Below are positions 15,679 through 24,423 of a stretch of 64,000 nucleotides of DNA, in pieces. Below the pieces are notes generated by a model. The model had not been told where the DNA came from and did not search any database. It saw only the letters and a list, made by a program, of their open reading frames with translations. This DNA is from Merdicola sp963557785 (GTDB lineage: Bacteria > Bacillota > Clostridia > TANB77 > CAG-508): NCBI GenBank assembly GCA_963557785.1, contig CAUWBF010000008.1, positions 24,822 to 88,821 on the forward strand, read 5' to 3'. The first letter of the stretch is position 1; every line of letters begins with the position of its first letter. The position numbers and the translations under genes are program-made.

Positions 15679-17187
15679 TTATTTTGAGACAGGTTCTCTT
15701 TCACCAGAAGCTATCATTTCATCTATAAGTTTTGCAATAACTTCTCTTTCATTATATGGATATTTTACACCATTTCTTTCTAAGTATAGATCATGTCCTA
15801 AACCAGGAATTACAATGATGTCACCAGGTTTTGCAATAGAAATAGCATAACGAATACCTTCTGTTCTATCAACTATAATCTTATAAGGTTTTCCTGTCGG
15901 AATAATACCAACTTCAATTTCCTTTAATATTTTTAAAGGATCTTCTGTACGTACTTGATCAGACATTAAAACAGTATAGTCTGCAAGTCTTCCAGATATT
16001 TCACCCATTACAGGACGCTTAGCAGCATCTCTATCGCCACCAACACCCCAAGCACAGATGATTTTCCCTTTTGCATAAGATTTTACAGCTGTTAAAATAC
16101 TTTCTAAACTAGAAGGTGTATGTGCATAATCTATCATTATTGTAAGCCCTAATTTATTTGGCACAAGTTCACTTCTACCAAGAACCTTTAAATCTTTAAG
16201 AGCAGTTCTTACTTCATCAGCAGTAACTCCAAAATAAGAAGCAACACTTATTGCACCTGCAGCATTATATATACTAAATCTTCCAGGAATACAAGCTTCA
16301 ATTCTTTCTTCTTTACCATTCATTAAAATTGAAAAATCAATATAAGAATCGGTAATAACAACATTATCTGGATTAACTTTAAAGTCAGCTGAATTATCTA
16401 TTGCAAAAGTTTTAATTTGTTTATTTGGTAATAAATCTTTAACTTTTGAAACAGTTTCATCATCATTATTAATAACACCATATTTTGCCATTTTAATTAA
16501 TTGAAGTTTACAATTAAAATAATCTTCCATACTAGGATGTTCTTTAGCACTGATATGATCTTCAGTTAAATTAGTGAACAATCCAACTTCAAATTCACAA
16601 CCAGCTACTCTATCAAGTTTAATAGCCTGTGAAGAAACTTCTATAATTGCAACATCAACATTTCTTTCTACCATAGTAGCTAGATGTTTTTGAATTTCAA
16701 TACTTTCAGGTGTTGTTCTATCAGTATCTTCAATTTTCTCACCATTGATATAAACAGCAATACTACCAATTAATCCTACATTTAAACCATGAGCTTCTAA
16801 TATAGATTTAATCATAAATGTAGATGTAGTTTTTCCTTTAGTTCCTGTTACACCAATAACTTTTAATTTTTTTGAAGGATTATCATAAAAAGTACAAGAA
16901 AGTTCAGCTAAAGTTTTTCTAGTATTTGAAACAGATATAACAGGTAAGTTATATTTATTATAAATTTCTTGTACATCTACATCAGGTTCTACAATAAGAG
17001 CTCTAGCACCGTTTTCTATAGCGTTAGGTATATATGAAATACCATCTTTAGTAAAACCGTTTATAGCAACAAAAAGTCCTCCTTCTTTAATTTTTCTTGA
17101 GTCTGAATGTATATTAGTTATATCTAAATTTAGATCACCAACTGTATTTTTTACTTCGACTTCTGAAATTAATTTATTAAGTAACAT
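15679..17187 (-). CDS. murE: UDP-N-acetylmuramyl-tripeptide synthetase
   Basis: MurE adds the third amino acid of the peptidoglycan stem peptide using ATP. The 502-residue protein shows the P-loop GVTGTKGKTTSTFMI, DRTTPESIEIQ, the carbamylated-Lys region and VLMSDQVRTEDP. In meso-DAP enzymes the last region reads DNPR; here it reads DQVR, keeping the Arg but losing Asn and Pro. With dapF and dapL adjacent, meso-DAP remains the likely substrate. ATG 17187 is chosen because GGAGGG lies 6 nt before it; an earlier TTG would place that site inside the gene. A clear promoter precedes it. Confidence 0.94.
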   Translation of the reverse strand: MLLNKLISEVEVKNTVGDLNLDITNIHSDSRKIKEGGLFVAINGFTKDGISYIPNAIENGARALIVEPDVDVQEIYNKYNLPVISVSNTRKTLAELSCTFYDNPSKKLKVIGVTGTKGKTTSTFMIKSILEAHGLNVGLIGSIAVYINGEKIEDTDRTTPESIEIQKHLATMVERNVDVAIIEVSSQAIKLDRVAGCEFEVGLFTNLTEDHISAKEHPSMEDYFNCKLQLIKMAKYGVINNDDETVSKVKDLLPNKQIKTFAIDNSADFKVNPDNVVITDSYIDFSILMNGKEERIEACIPGRFSIYNAAGAISVASYFGVTADEVRTALKDLKVLGRSELVPNKLGLTIMIDYAHTPSSLESILTAVKSYAKGKIICAWGVGGDRDAAKRPVMGEISGRLADYTVLMSDQVRTEDPLKILKEIEVGIIPTGKPYKIIVDRTEGIRYAISIAKPGDIIVIPGLGHDLYLERNGVKYPYNEREVIAKLIDEMIASGEREPVSK

Positions 17188-17224
17188 AGACATCCCTCCA
17201 TTTCGCAAGATTTCTATGTTTCAA

Positions 17225-17253
17225 ATTATATATCTATTTTTTTTATTTGTAAA
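17225..17253 (-). promoter_or_regulatory. Promoter of murE
   Basis: On the minus strand TTTACA (17248-17253) and TATAAT (17225-17230) are spaced by 17 nt. Confidence 0.8.
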
Positions 17254-17301
17254 TAAAACGTGAAAAATAAGGAAAAATGAAATAGAAATAAAATTATATA
17301 A

Positions 17302-17330
17302 TTGAAAAAAAATTAATAAAGTGATATAAA
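17302..17330 (+). promoter_or_regulatory. Promoter of dapL
   Basis: TTGAAA (17302-17307) and an extended TGATATAAA with -10 at 17325-17330 are spaced by 17 nt. It diverges from the murE promoter. Confidence 0.75.
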
Positions 17331-17394
17331 TAGAAAAGTATAAGGAATAATAATTTAGTTCTTATCATAACAATAATCATACGGAGGAAAAGAT

Positions 17395-18618
17395 ATGATT
17401 AAAATAAATGAAAATTTTTTAGAATTACAAAAAAGCTACTTATTTTCTACTATAGCTAAAAAAGTAGCAAAATACACAGAGGAGAATCCAGAAAAACAAG
17501 TAATAAAATTAGGAATAGGAGATGTAACAAGACCAATAATACCTGCCTGTATCGAAGCTATGCACAAAGCAGTAGACGAACTAGGAACAAGTGAAGGCTT
17601 TAGAGGATATGGACCAGAACAAGGATATGACTTTTTAAGACAGGCAATAGTAGATAATGAATATAAAAATAGAGGAATAGATATACAAATAGACGAAATT
17701 TTTGTATCTGATGGTGCTAAATGTGACTGTGGAAATATAGTTGATATATTTGGTAAAGACAATAAAGTAGCTATAACAGATCCTGTATACCCAGTATACT
17801 TAGATACAAATGTAATGGCTGGAAGAAGCGGAAAATTCAACGAAAAAACAGGAATGTATGAGAATATTATATATATGCCAGTTACAGCAGAAAATAATTT
17901 CATTCCTGAATTACCAAAAGAAAAAGTAGATTTAATATATCTATGTTTTCCAAATAATCCAACAGGAACAGTTCTTACAAAAGAACAATTAAAAGTATGG
18001 GTTGATTATGCAAAAGAAAATGAAGCTATAATATTATTCGATGCAGCATATGAAGCATTTATAACAGAAGAAAATGTACCACATAGTATATATGAAATAG
18101 AAGGAGCAAAAGATGTTGCTATAGAATTTAAAAGTTATTCAAAAACTGCTGGATTTACAGGGGTTAGATGTGCATACACTGTAGTACCTAAAAATATACA
18201 AGTAAATGAAGTATTGTTAAATGATCTATGGAATCGAAGACAATGCACAAAATTTAATGGTGTGCCATATGTAACACAAAGAGCGGCAGAAGCAATATAT
18301 ACAGAAGAAGGAAAGAAACAAATAAAAGAAAATATAAATTATTATTTAGAAAATGCCAAAATAATAAAGAAAGGATTAGAAGAAGTTGGATTTATAACAT
18401 ATGGAGGAGTAAATTCACCATATATATGGCTTAAAGTTCCAGAAGGTATGACTTCGTGGGAATTTTTCGATAAATTATTAGAAGAAGCTAATGTTGTTGG
18501 AACACCCGGAAGTGGATTTGGACCTCATGGAGAAGGATACTTTAGATTAACAGCTTTTGGAACTAAAGAAAATACTAAAAAAGCTATTGAAAGAATAAAA
18601 GAAAAATTTGCAAAATAA
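17395..18618 (+). CDS. dapL: LL-diaminopimelate aminotransferase
   Basis: DapL makes LL-diaminopimelate from tetrahydrodipicolinate and glutamate in one step, bypassing the succinyl or acetyl intermediates. The 407-residue PLP enzyme has the fold I aminotransferase motifs: KLGIGDVTRPI, the LCFPNNPTGTVLT loop, and FKSYSKTAGFTGVRCAYTVV with the PLP-binding Lys. Length and motifs fit the DapL family rather than other class I aminotransferases, which lack the DVTRP start. ACGGAGGA precedes the ATG. It diverges from murE and lies near dapF, so the three genes describe one route to the wall tripeptide. Confidence 0.96.
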   Translation: MIKINENFLELQKSYLFSTIAKKVAKYTEENPEKQVIKLGIGDVTRPIIPACIEAMHKAVDELGTSEGFRGYGPEQGYDFLRQAIVDNEYKNRGIDIQIDEIFVSDGAKCDCGNIVDIFGKDNKVAITDPVYPVYLDTNVMAGRSGKFNEKTGMYENIIYMPVTAENNFIPELPKEKVDLIYLCFPNNPTGTVLTKEQLKVWVDYAKENEAIILFDAAYEAFITEENVPHSIYEIEGAKDVAIEFKSYSKTAGFTGVRCAYTVVPKNIQVNEVLLNDLWNRRQCTKFNGVPYVTQRAAEAIYTEEGKKQIKENINYYLENAKIIKKGLEEVGFITYGGVNSPYIWLKVPEGMTSWEFFDKLLEEANVVGTPGSGFGPHGEGYFRLTAFGTKENTKKAIERIKEKFAK

Positions 18619-18623
18619 AAAAG

Positions 18624-18657
18624 AAATCTGGAATTTTATAATTCCAGATTTTATTTT
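18624..18657. terminator. Terminator shared by dapL and the acyl-CoA synthetase gene
   Basis: A perfect 12-bp stem (18624-18635 with 18640-18651) with loop TTAT sits between the convergent genes; the T tract is best for the plus strand. Confidence 0.8.
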
Positions 18658-20405
18658 CTATCTTCATTATCATCTTTTTTTATATTTAAATTTTCACCAT
18701 AGCGTTTTATCTTTTGAGTCGTAGTTTTTTCAAATTCTTTATCTTTTAAAATAAAACTTTTTATATGTTTATAATTTGGTAATTTCTTATTAATACCAGC
18801 TACTATATCACTCATAATTGCCATAATTTCAGCTTTTTGAGGTACACTTACTTTTAAATATTCTTTTATGGCATCAATATTAGGTAAAATTTGAGCATTT
18901 ACATATGTTTCATCATCATTCTCATAATTTAATCCAGTTACTAAAGATTCAGAAATTAAAGGATTATCATTCAAATAATGTTCAAGTTCTTCAGGATAAA
19001 CATTTTTTCCGTTTTTAGTAACAATGACAGTTTTACATCTTCCAGTAATATAAAGCCAGCCTTCATCATCTATTCTACCTAAATCTCCAGTATAGAACCA
19101 ACCATCTTTAATTACTTTATTAGTAGCTTCTTCATCATTATAGTAGCCAAGCATTACATTAGGACCTTTAACTAAAATTTCTCCATCACCATTTTCATCA
19201 GGATTATTTATTTTATACTCAACATTAGGAATAGGAAGTCCTACAGCATTAGCGTTAATATAAAAATCATTATTACCAGCAACTAAAGGTGAACATTCAG
19301 TAAGTCCGTACCCTTGAAGAGCATTAATTCCTAATTTTTTGTAATGTTTAACTATATTAGGGTTAAGAGGAGCTGCACCAACTATAAAAGCACGAAGTCT
19401 ACCTCCCAAAGTATTTTTAACTTTTCTTTTAACTATTTGAAACATTGGAGCAGGTATATTATCTAGAATATTAGAACCTTCTTTAACATACTTTGGTAGA
19501 GTTTTAGCTATACTAGTTTCTATTTTTTTTAGCATTTTTTCTAATAATAAAGGAACACATAGAAAAATAGAAGGTCTAAATTCTTCAATATTCTTATTTA
19601 TATATCTAAGTCCTTCACAGTAGCTTATACAAGCACCACTATATATAACTAAAAGATAACCCAATGTACATTCATATGTATGATGTAAAGGTAATACTGA
19701 TAAGACATGATCACTTCTTTTTACTTTAACTATTCCATATGTAGACATTATGCAAGAACAAATATTTTTATGTGATAAGCAAACACCTTTTGCATTTCCA
19801 GTAGTACCAGAAGTAAATAAAAGAATGTGCATTTCATCAGGATCGATTATAATATCATCAAAAGAGGTATCACCATCTTCAATAAGTTTATTTCCAAAAT
19901 TTATTAAAGAGGAAAATGATTTATAAGAATCTGTATCTTTATCAGAATTAAAATTAATTTTCAATAAATTTTTATTATCAAATTTGCTTATGTTATCAGA
20001 AATTAAATTAATAAATTTTTCATCACATAAAACTACTTTACTATCTGCCATATTAACAAAGTTTGAAATGTCATCTATTAATAGTTCTTTATCTATTGGA
20101 ACTACTGTTCCAATTATTACAGCGGCAAGATAAGAAACAGCCCAACTATAACTATTTTTTCCAATAACTGCTATTCTAGAATTTAAAAAACCTAAATTAA
20201 TTAATGCTGTACCTAGTGCTACTACATCTTTTTTGAACTTTTTATAACTGACACCATAAATGTTTCCAGCAGAATCCTTTAATTTAAAAGCATTTCTAAA
20301 CTCATATTTTTTAGCAGATCTATAAAGTAAATCTTTTAAATCAGATACAAATGGAGCTTTATGATATTTTAATTTTAGTTTTTCAGCTTGACTTTTTTTA
20401 CTCAT
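18651..20405 (-). CDS. AMP-forming long-chain fatty acyl-CoA synthetase-like protein
   Basis: This 584-residue enzyme belongs to the adenylate-forming superfamily, which activates a carboxylate with ATP and passes it to CoA. Core motifs are LLFTSGTTGNAKGVCLSH (A3), GYGLTECSPLV (A5), GWFYTGDLGRID (A7) and GRCKTVIVTKNGKNVYPEEL (A8). The closing TTTQKIKRYG supplies the A10 lysine. The TYECTLGYLL region and overall design match FadD-like long-chain synthetases of Clostridia; the chain length is not evident. AAAGGAGAT precedes the ATG. It is a single-gene unit with its own promoter. A role in recycling or importing fatty acids for lipids is inferred. Confidence 0.88.
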   Translation of the reverse strand: MSKKSQAEKLKLKYHKAPFVSDLKDLLYRSAKKYEFRNAFKLKDSAGNIYGVSYKKFKKDVVALGTALINLGFLNSRIAVIGKNSYSWAVSYLAAVIIGTVVPIDKELLIDDISNFVNMADSKVVLCDEKFINLISDNISKFDNKNLLKINFNSDKDTDSYKSFSSLINFGNKLIEDGDTSFDDIIIDPDEMHILLFTSGTTGNAKGVCLSHKNICSCIMSTYGIVKVKRSDHVLSVLPLHHTYECTLGYLLVIYSGACISYCEGLRYINKNIEEFRPSIFLCVPLLLEKMLKKIETSIAKTLPKYVKEGSNILDNIPAPMFQIVKRKVKNTLGGRLRAFIVGAAPLNPNIVKHYKKLGINALQGYGLTECSPLVAGNNDFYINANAVGLPIPNVEYKINNPDENGDGEILVKGPNVMLGYYNDEEATNKVIKDGWFYTGDLGRIDDEGWLYITGRCKTVIVTKNGKNVYPEELEHYLNDNPLISESLVTGLNYENDDETYVNAQILPNIDAIKEYLKVSVPQKAEIMAIMSDIVAGINKKLPNYKHIKSFILKDKEFEKTTTQKIKRYGENLNIKKDDNEDRK

Positions 20406-20443
20406 GATTTAATCTCCTTTCATAAAATAAGCCTGATACTATA

Positions 20444-20472
20444 ATAATAGTATAAAAAAATAAAATAATCAA
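20444..20472 (-). promoter_or_regulatory. Promoter of the acyl-CoA synthetase gene
   Basis: On the minus strand TTGATT (20467-20472) and TATTAT (20444-20449) are spaced by 17 nt. Confidence 0.6.
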
Positions 20473-20599
20473 TAAAAAATAAAAGTATATTTTAGACAAA
20501 AAAATACAAAATATACAATAAAAAGGTCTAATAAGATATTAAAAAGCAAATAAATGTAAAAAATATTTGTAAAATATTAATAAATTATGAAAAAAAGGA

Positions 20600-20628
20600 T
20601 GCAAAATTAGTTTGTTTTATGATAGAAT
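20600..20628 (+). promoter_or_regulatory. Possible promoter of the pyrH operon
   Basis: An extended TGATAGAAT with -10 at 20623-20628 lies 40 nt before pyrH; the -35 match TGCAAA (20600-20605) is poor. The rest of the 260-nt gap is A-rich, and I see nothing else in it. Confidence 0.4.
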
Positions 20629-20667
20629 ATGAATGATTATAAATAAATTAAGGAGAGTGTTTAAAAA

Positions 20668-21378
20668 GTGAGTGACGAAATACCATATAAACGAGTATTA
20701 CTAAAGCTTAGTGGAGAAGTATTAGCAGGTGATCAAAAAACTGGTGTAAATGCGCAAGTAATAGGAGAACTATGTGATGAAATAAAAAATGTTGTTGAAC
20801 TAGGTGTTCAGGTAGCAATAGTTGTAGGAGGAGGAAACTTCTGGAGGGGAAGATATGGACATCAAATGGAAAGAACTACAGCAGACTATATGGGAATGCT
20901 AGCAACAGCAATGAATGGGTTAGCATTACAAGATGCTTTAGAAGCAAGAGGAGTATATACAAGAGTTCAAACAGCTATTGAAATGCGTGAAATTGCCGAA
21001 CCATATATAAAAAGAAAAGCTATAAAACATTTAGAAAAAGGAAGAGTAGTAATATTTGCTTGTGGAACAGGAAATCCATATTTTACAACAGATACAGCAG
21101 CAGCTTTAAGAGCAGCTGAAATAGATGCAGATGTTATTTTATTAGGAAAATCAATAGATGCAGTATATTCAGCAGATCCAGAAAAAGATGATACAGCAAT
21201 TAGGTATGACGAAATTTCTTATCTAGATATATTAAATAAAGATTTAAAAGTAATGGACTCAACAGCCACATCACTTTGTAGAGACAATAATATACCTTTA
21301 ATAGTATTTGGAATATCAGATCCAAAGAATATTACAAGAGCTGTAAAAGGCGAAAAATTAGGAACAATAGTAAAATAA
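20668..21378 (+). CDS. pyrH: Uridylate kinase (UMP kinase)
   Basis: PyrH phosphorylates UMP to UDP with ATP. The 236-residue protein is of the bacterial amino acid kinase type: RVLLKLSGEVLAG at the start, AIVVGGGNFWRGRYG, and MDSTATSLCRDNNIPLIVF near the end. It is usually hexameric and allosterically controlled by GTP and UTP. The start is GTG 20668 behind AAGGAGAG. It opens the pyrH-frr-isoprenoid-polC operon, with frr only 15 nt downstream. Confidence 0.97.
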   Translation: MSDEIPYKRVLLKLSGEVLAGDQKTGVNAQVIGELCDEIKNVVELGVQVAIVVGGGNFWRGRYGHQMERTTADYMGMLATAMNGLALQDALEARGVYTRVQTAIEMREIAEPYIKRKAIKHLEKGRVVIFACGTGNPYFTTDTAAALRAAEIDADVILLGKSIDAVYSADPEKDDTAIRYDEISYLDILNKDLKVMDSTATSLCRDNNIPLIVFGISDPKNITRAVKGEKLGTIVK

Positions 21379-21393
21379 AAGGAGAGAAGAAAA

Positions 21394-21942
21394 ATGGATT
21401 ATACAAATATAAAAGAAAAAATGGAAAAAACAATAAGTGTACTAGAAGAAAATTTATCAGAAGTTAGAGCAGGAAGAGCAAATCCTGCAATATTAAATAA
21501 AGTTAGAATAGACTATTATGGAACACCAACACCAATAAATCAAATAGCAGGAATATCAGTTCCAGAAGCAAGATTAATAGTAATCCAACCATGGGATTTA
21601 AGTGCTTTAAAAGACATAGAAAAAGCTATATTAGCAGCAGATATAGGATTAAATCCAAACAATGATGGAAAAGTTATAAGATTAAACTTTCCAGAATTAA
21701 CAGAAGAAAGAAGAAAAGAATTAGTTAAAGATATAAAGAGAACAGCAGAAGAATCTAAAGTAGCAATACGTTCTATAAGAAGAGATGGAATAGATGAATT
21801 TAAAGCAAAACAAAAAAATTCAGAAATTACAGAAGATGATTTAAAGAATGCTGAAACAGAAATCCAAAAAATTACAGATTCATATATAGCAGAAATTGAT
21901 AATATTTTAGCAAAAAAAGAAAAAGAAATAATGTCAGTATAA
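21394..21942 (+). CDS. frr: Ribosome recycling factor
   Basis: RRF splits post-termination ribosomes together with EF-G. The 182-residue protein has the expected length and motifs: LSEVRAGRANPAILNKVRID at the start, IVIQPWDLSALKDIEKAI, and NDGKVIRLNFPELTEERRKE. The long helical arms and small beta domain are all present. AAGGAGAG precedes the ATG. It sits between pyrH and ispA, the classic pyrH-frr pairing. Confidence 0.97.
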   Translation: MDYTNIKEKMEKTISVLEENLSEVRAGRANPAILNKVRIDYYGTPTPINQIAGISVPEARLIVIQPWDLSALKDIEKAILAADIGLNPNNDGKVIRLNFPELTEERRKELVKDIKRTAEESKVAIRSIRRDGIDEFKAKQKNSEITEDDLKNAETEIQKITDSYIAEIDNILAKKEKEIMSV

Positions 21943-21969
21943 TAAATAGAGTATAAAGAAGGAAAAAAC

Positions 21970-22860
21970 ATGGATTTTAAAGAAACTATAAAAGAATATC
22001 AAAATATAGTAAATAAAGAATTAGAAAAATATGTAATAACAAAAGATTGCCCAGAAAAAATATTGAACGACTCTATGGCTTATAGTCTAATGGCAGGGGG
22101 CAAAAGATTAAGACCAATATTAATATTACAAACATATAAAATTTTTAAAGAAGACTATGAAAAATGTTTTCCGTTTGTAGTTGCAACAGAAATGATACAT
22201 AATTTTTCACTTATACACGATGATTTACCAGCAATAGATGATGATGATTTTAGACATGGAAAGCCAACAAATCACAAACAATTTAATGAAGCAACAGCTA
22301 TTCTTGCTGGAGATGGTCTACTAAATTCTGCATATATGATAATAAGCGAAGATTTAGCAAAAACAACAAATATAGAAGAACAAAAATTAAAAATTAGAGC
22401 GTTTAATGAATTAACTAAAGCAATAGATAGGGTTATTGCAGGAGAATATGTTGATACAGAATATGAAGGTAAAGAAATTTCAAATGAATATTTAGAGTAT
22501 ATGCATAAAAATAAAACAGGCGAATTTTTAAAAGCTTCTGTAAGAATTGGAGCAATATTAGCAGGAGCTAGTGATGACGATATAGAACATCTAAGCAAAT
22601 ATGCAGAAAAAATAGGCTTAACATTTCAAATTAGGGATGATATATTATCTGAAATTGGCGATAAAAATATACTTGGAAAACCAGTTGGAAACGACAAAGA
22701 AAAAGGAAAATGTACATATGTTACAAAATATGGACTAAGCAGGGCACAAGAAATATTAGAGGAAATTACTAACGAAGCAATTCAACTAGCGGATAAATAT
22801 AATAAAAATGGAGAATTTTTTAGAGAATTTGCAATATATATTAAAAATAGAGAAAAATAA
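21970..22860 (+). CDS. ispA: Polyprenyl synthetase (farnesyl/geranyl diphosphate synthase type)
   Basis: The enzyme condenses isopentenyl diphosphate with allylic diphosphates to give C10-C20 products, here probably the farnesyl diphosphate that UppS uses next. The first Asp-rich motif is SLIHDDLPAIDDDDFRHG and the second FQIRDDILSEIGD; MAGGKRLRPILIL binds the diphosphate. The long first Asp motif (DDx4D) is typical of bacterial FPP synthases. The protein has 296 residues. It lies between frr and uppS, an unusual place, since in Firmicutes ispA more often sits near xseB and dxs. Confidence 0.94.
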   Translation: MDFKETIKEYQNIVNKELEKYVITKDCPEKILNDSMAYSLMAGGKRLRPILILQTYKIFKEDYEKCFPFVVATEMIHNFSLIHDDLPAIDDDDFRHGKPTNHKQFNEATAILAGDGLLNSAYMIISEDLAKTTNIEEQKLKIRAFNELTKAIDRVIAGEYVDTEYEGKEISNEYLEYMHKNKTGEFLKASVRIGAILAGASDDDIEHLSKYAEKIGLTFQIRDDILSEIGDKNILGKPVGNDKEKGKCTYVTKYGLSRAQEILEEITNEAIQLADKYNKNGEFFREFAIYIKNREK

Positions 22861-22883
22861 AAAGGATGAATGGAGCAATAATA

Positions 22884-23594
22884 ATGGATAAAAATATAAA
22901 TATGCCTAAACATATTGCAATCATTATGGATGGAAATAGAAGATGGGCAAGAGAACATAATTTAGATCCAAAACAAGGACATAAAGAAGGAGCAAAAACA
23001 CTAGAAAAAATAGTAAGATATGCAAATAAAATAGGTTTAGAATATATTACAGTATATGCTTTTTCAACAGAAAACTGGAAAAGAGCTGAAGATGAAGTTG
23101 GAGCTTTAATGCTTCTTTTACAAAACTATTTAGATGATTATAGTAAAAGAGCAGATACAGAAAATATAAAAGTAAAAATATTAGGAGATATTACAAGACT
23201 TTCACAAGGAATGCAAAAAAGTATTATTAAATGTATGGAAAGAACAAAAGATAATACAGGGGTAACTTTTAATATAGCATTAAATTATGGTGGAAGAGAT
23301 GAAATTATACGAGCTGTAAAAAGTATAGCTAAGCAAGTAAAAGAAAATAACTTAGATATAGATTCAATAGACGAAGAATTAATATCTAGTAATTTATATA
23401 CAAAAGGTCAACCAGACCCAGATTTACTTATAAGAACAAGTGGAGAGTTACGAACAAGTAATTTTTTACCTTGGCAAATAGTTTATTCAGAATTTATATT
23501 CATTAATAAGCATTGGCCAGATTTTACAGAAAAAGACTTGGATGAAGCCATAGAAGAATATCAAAAGAGAAATAGAAAATTTGGAGGAAAATAA
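22884..23594 (+). CDS. uppS: Undecaprenyl diphosphate synthase
   Basis: UppS extends farnesyl diphosphate with eight cis isoprene units to the C55 carrier lipid of cell wall synthesis. The 236-residue protein shows the PKHIAIIMDGNRRWAREH motif with the catalytic Asp, the VYAFSTENWKR motif and DPDLLIRTSGELRTSNFLPW. The frame opens at ATG 22866, but GGAG (22871-22874) sits before ATG 22884, and the family usually begins about eight residues before the motif, so I use the latter. Its substrate supplier ispA and membrane-lipid gene cdsA flank it. Confidence 0.96.
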   Translation: MDKNINMPKHIAIIMDGNRRWAREHNLDPKQGHKEGAKTLEKIVRYANKIGLEYITVYAFSTENWKRAEDEVGALMLLLQNYLDDYSKRADTENIKVKILGDITRLSQGMQKSIIKCMERTKDNTGVTFNIALNYGGRDEIIRAVKSIAKQVKENNLDIDSIDEELISSNLYTKGQPDPDLLIRTSGELRTSNFLPWQIVYSEFIFINKHWPDFTEKDLDEAIEEYQKRNRKFGGK

Positions 23595-23599
23595 TTCTT

Positions 23600-24406
23600 A
23601 TGAATGTTACACGAATTTTAACTGGAGTAATAGGATTTCCTATAGTAGTTTTAGTTTTAGTTTTAGGAAATGAAATTTTAATAGATGTAGCTTTTGCGAT
23701 AATAGCAGCAATGAGTTTGCATGAATATTATAAATGTTTTAAAGAAAAAGCTAAGCCTGTAACATGGTTAGGATATGTAGCATGCAGTTTAATAGCATTT
23801 ATACATATAATTCCAAGTGAATATTTAATGCATATAATTGGAATAGTAATTCCTATATTTATGCTAATATTATTTTTTCAAGTAATATATTCAAATATGA
23901 AAACAAATATAACAGATATAGCTATTACTATGCTTGGAATTTGTTATATACCACTATTTTTAATGTTTATACCAATACTTAGAGGTTTAGAAAAAGGAAC
24001 ATTATTAGTTTGGTATATAATATTATCTGCATGGGGGACAGATGTATTTGCATATACAGTAGGAAAATTAATTGGAAAGCATAAATTTAGTCCAATTAGT
24101 CCTAATAAAACTATAGAAGGATGTATTGGAGGAGTAATTGGAGCAATAATAATGAATTTAGGATATACATGGATTATAAATACATTTTGTCAAATGAGCC
24201 TAAATTACATATATATTATAGGAATAACAATAATACTAAGTTTATTATCTCAATTAGGAGACTTTGCAGCATCATCAATAAAAAGATATGTTGGAGTTAA
24301 AGATTTTAGTAACTTAATACCAGGGCATGGAGGTATGCTAGATAGAATAGATAGTATTATATTCATAGCACCATTTGCCTTTTACTTATTAAGGTTGTTA
24401 GTATAA
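23600..24406 (+). CDS. cdsA: Phosphatidate cytidylyltransferase
   Basis: CdsA makes CDP-diacylglycerol from phosphatidic acid and CTP, the precursor of phosphatidylglycerol and other phospholipids. The 268-residue protein has about seven membrane helices. The C-terminal signature KRYVGVKDFSNLIPGHGGML followed by DRIDS is complete, and the AWGTDVFAYTVGKLIGKHKF helix carries conserved Asp and Lys residues. It follows uppS after 5 nt, so the two are surely co-translated, and rseP follows after 17 nt. Confidence 0.96.
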   Translation: MNVTRILTGVIGFPIVVLVLVLGNEILIDVAFAIIAAMSLHEYYKCFKEKAKPVTWLGYVACSLIAFIHIIPSEYLMHIIGIVIPIFMLILFFQVIYSNMKTNITDIAITMLGICYIPLFLMFIPILRGLEKGTLLVWYIILSAWGTDVFAYTVGKLIGKHKFSPISPNKTIEGCIGGVIGAIIMNLGYTWIINTFCQMSLNYIYIIGITIILSLLSQLGDFAASSIKRYVGVKDFSNLIPGHGGMLDRIDSIIFIAPFAFYLLRLLV

Positions 24407-24423
24407 TCAAGGAGGATTTACTT

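Noticed and set aside
15679..15850. Plus-strand frame overlapping the end of murE
   Set aside because: It is antisense to the conserved C-terminus of MurE and has no start signals.
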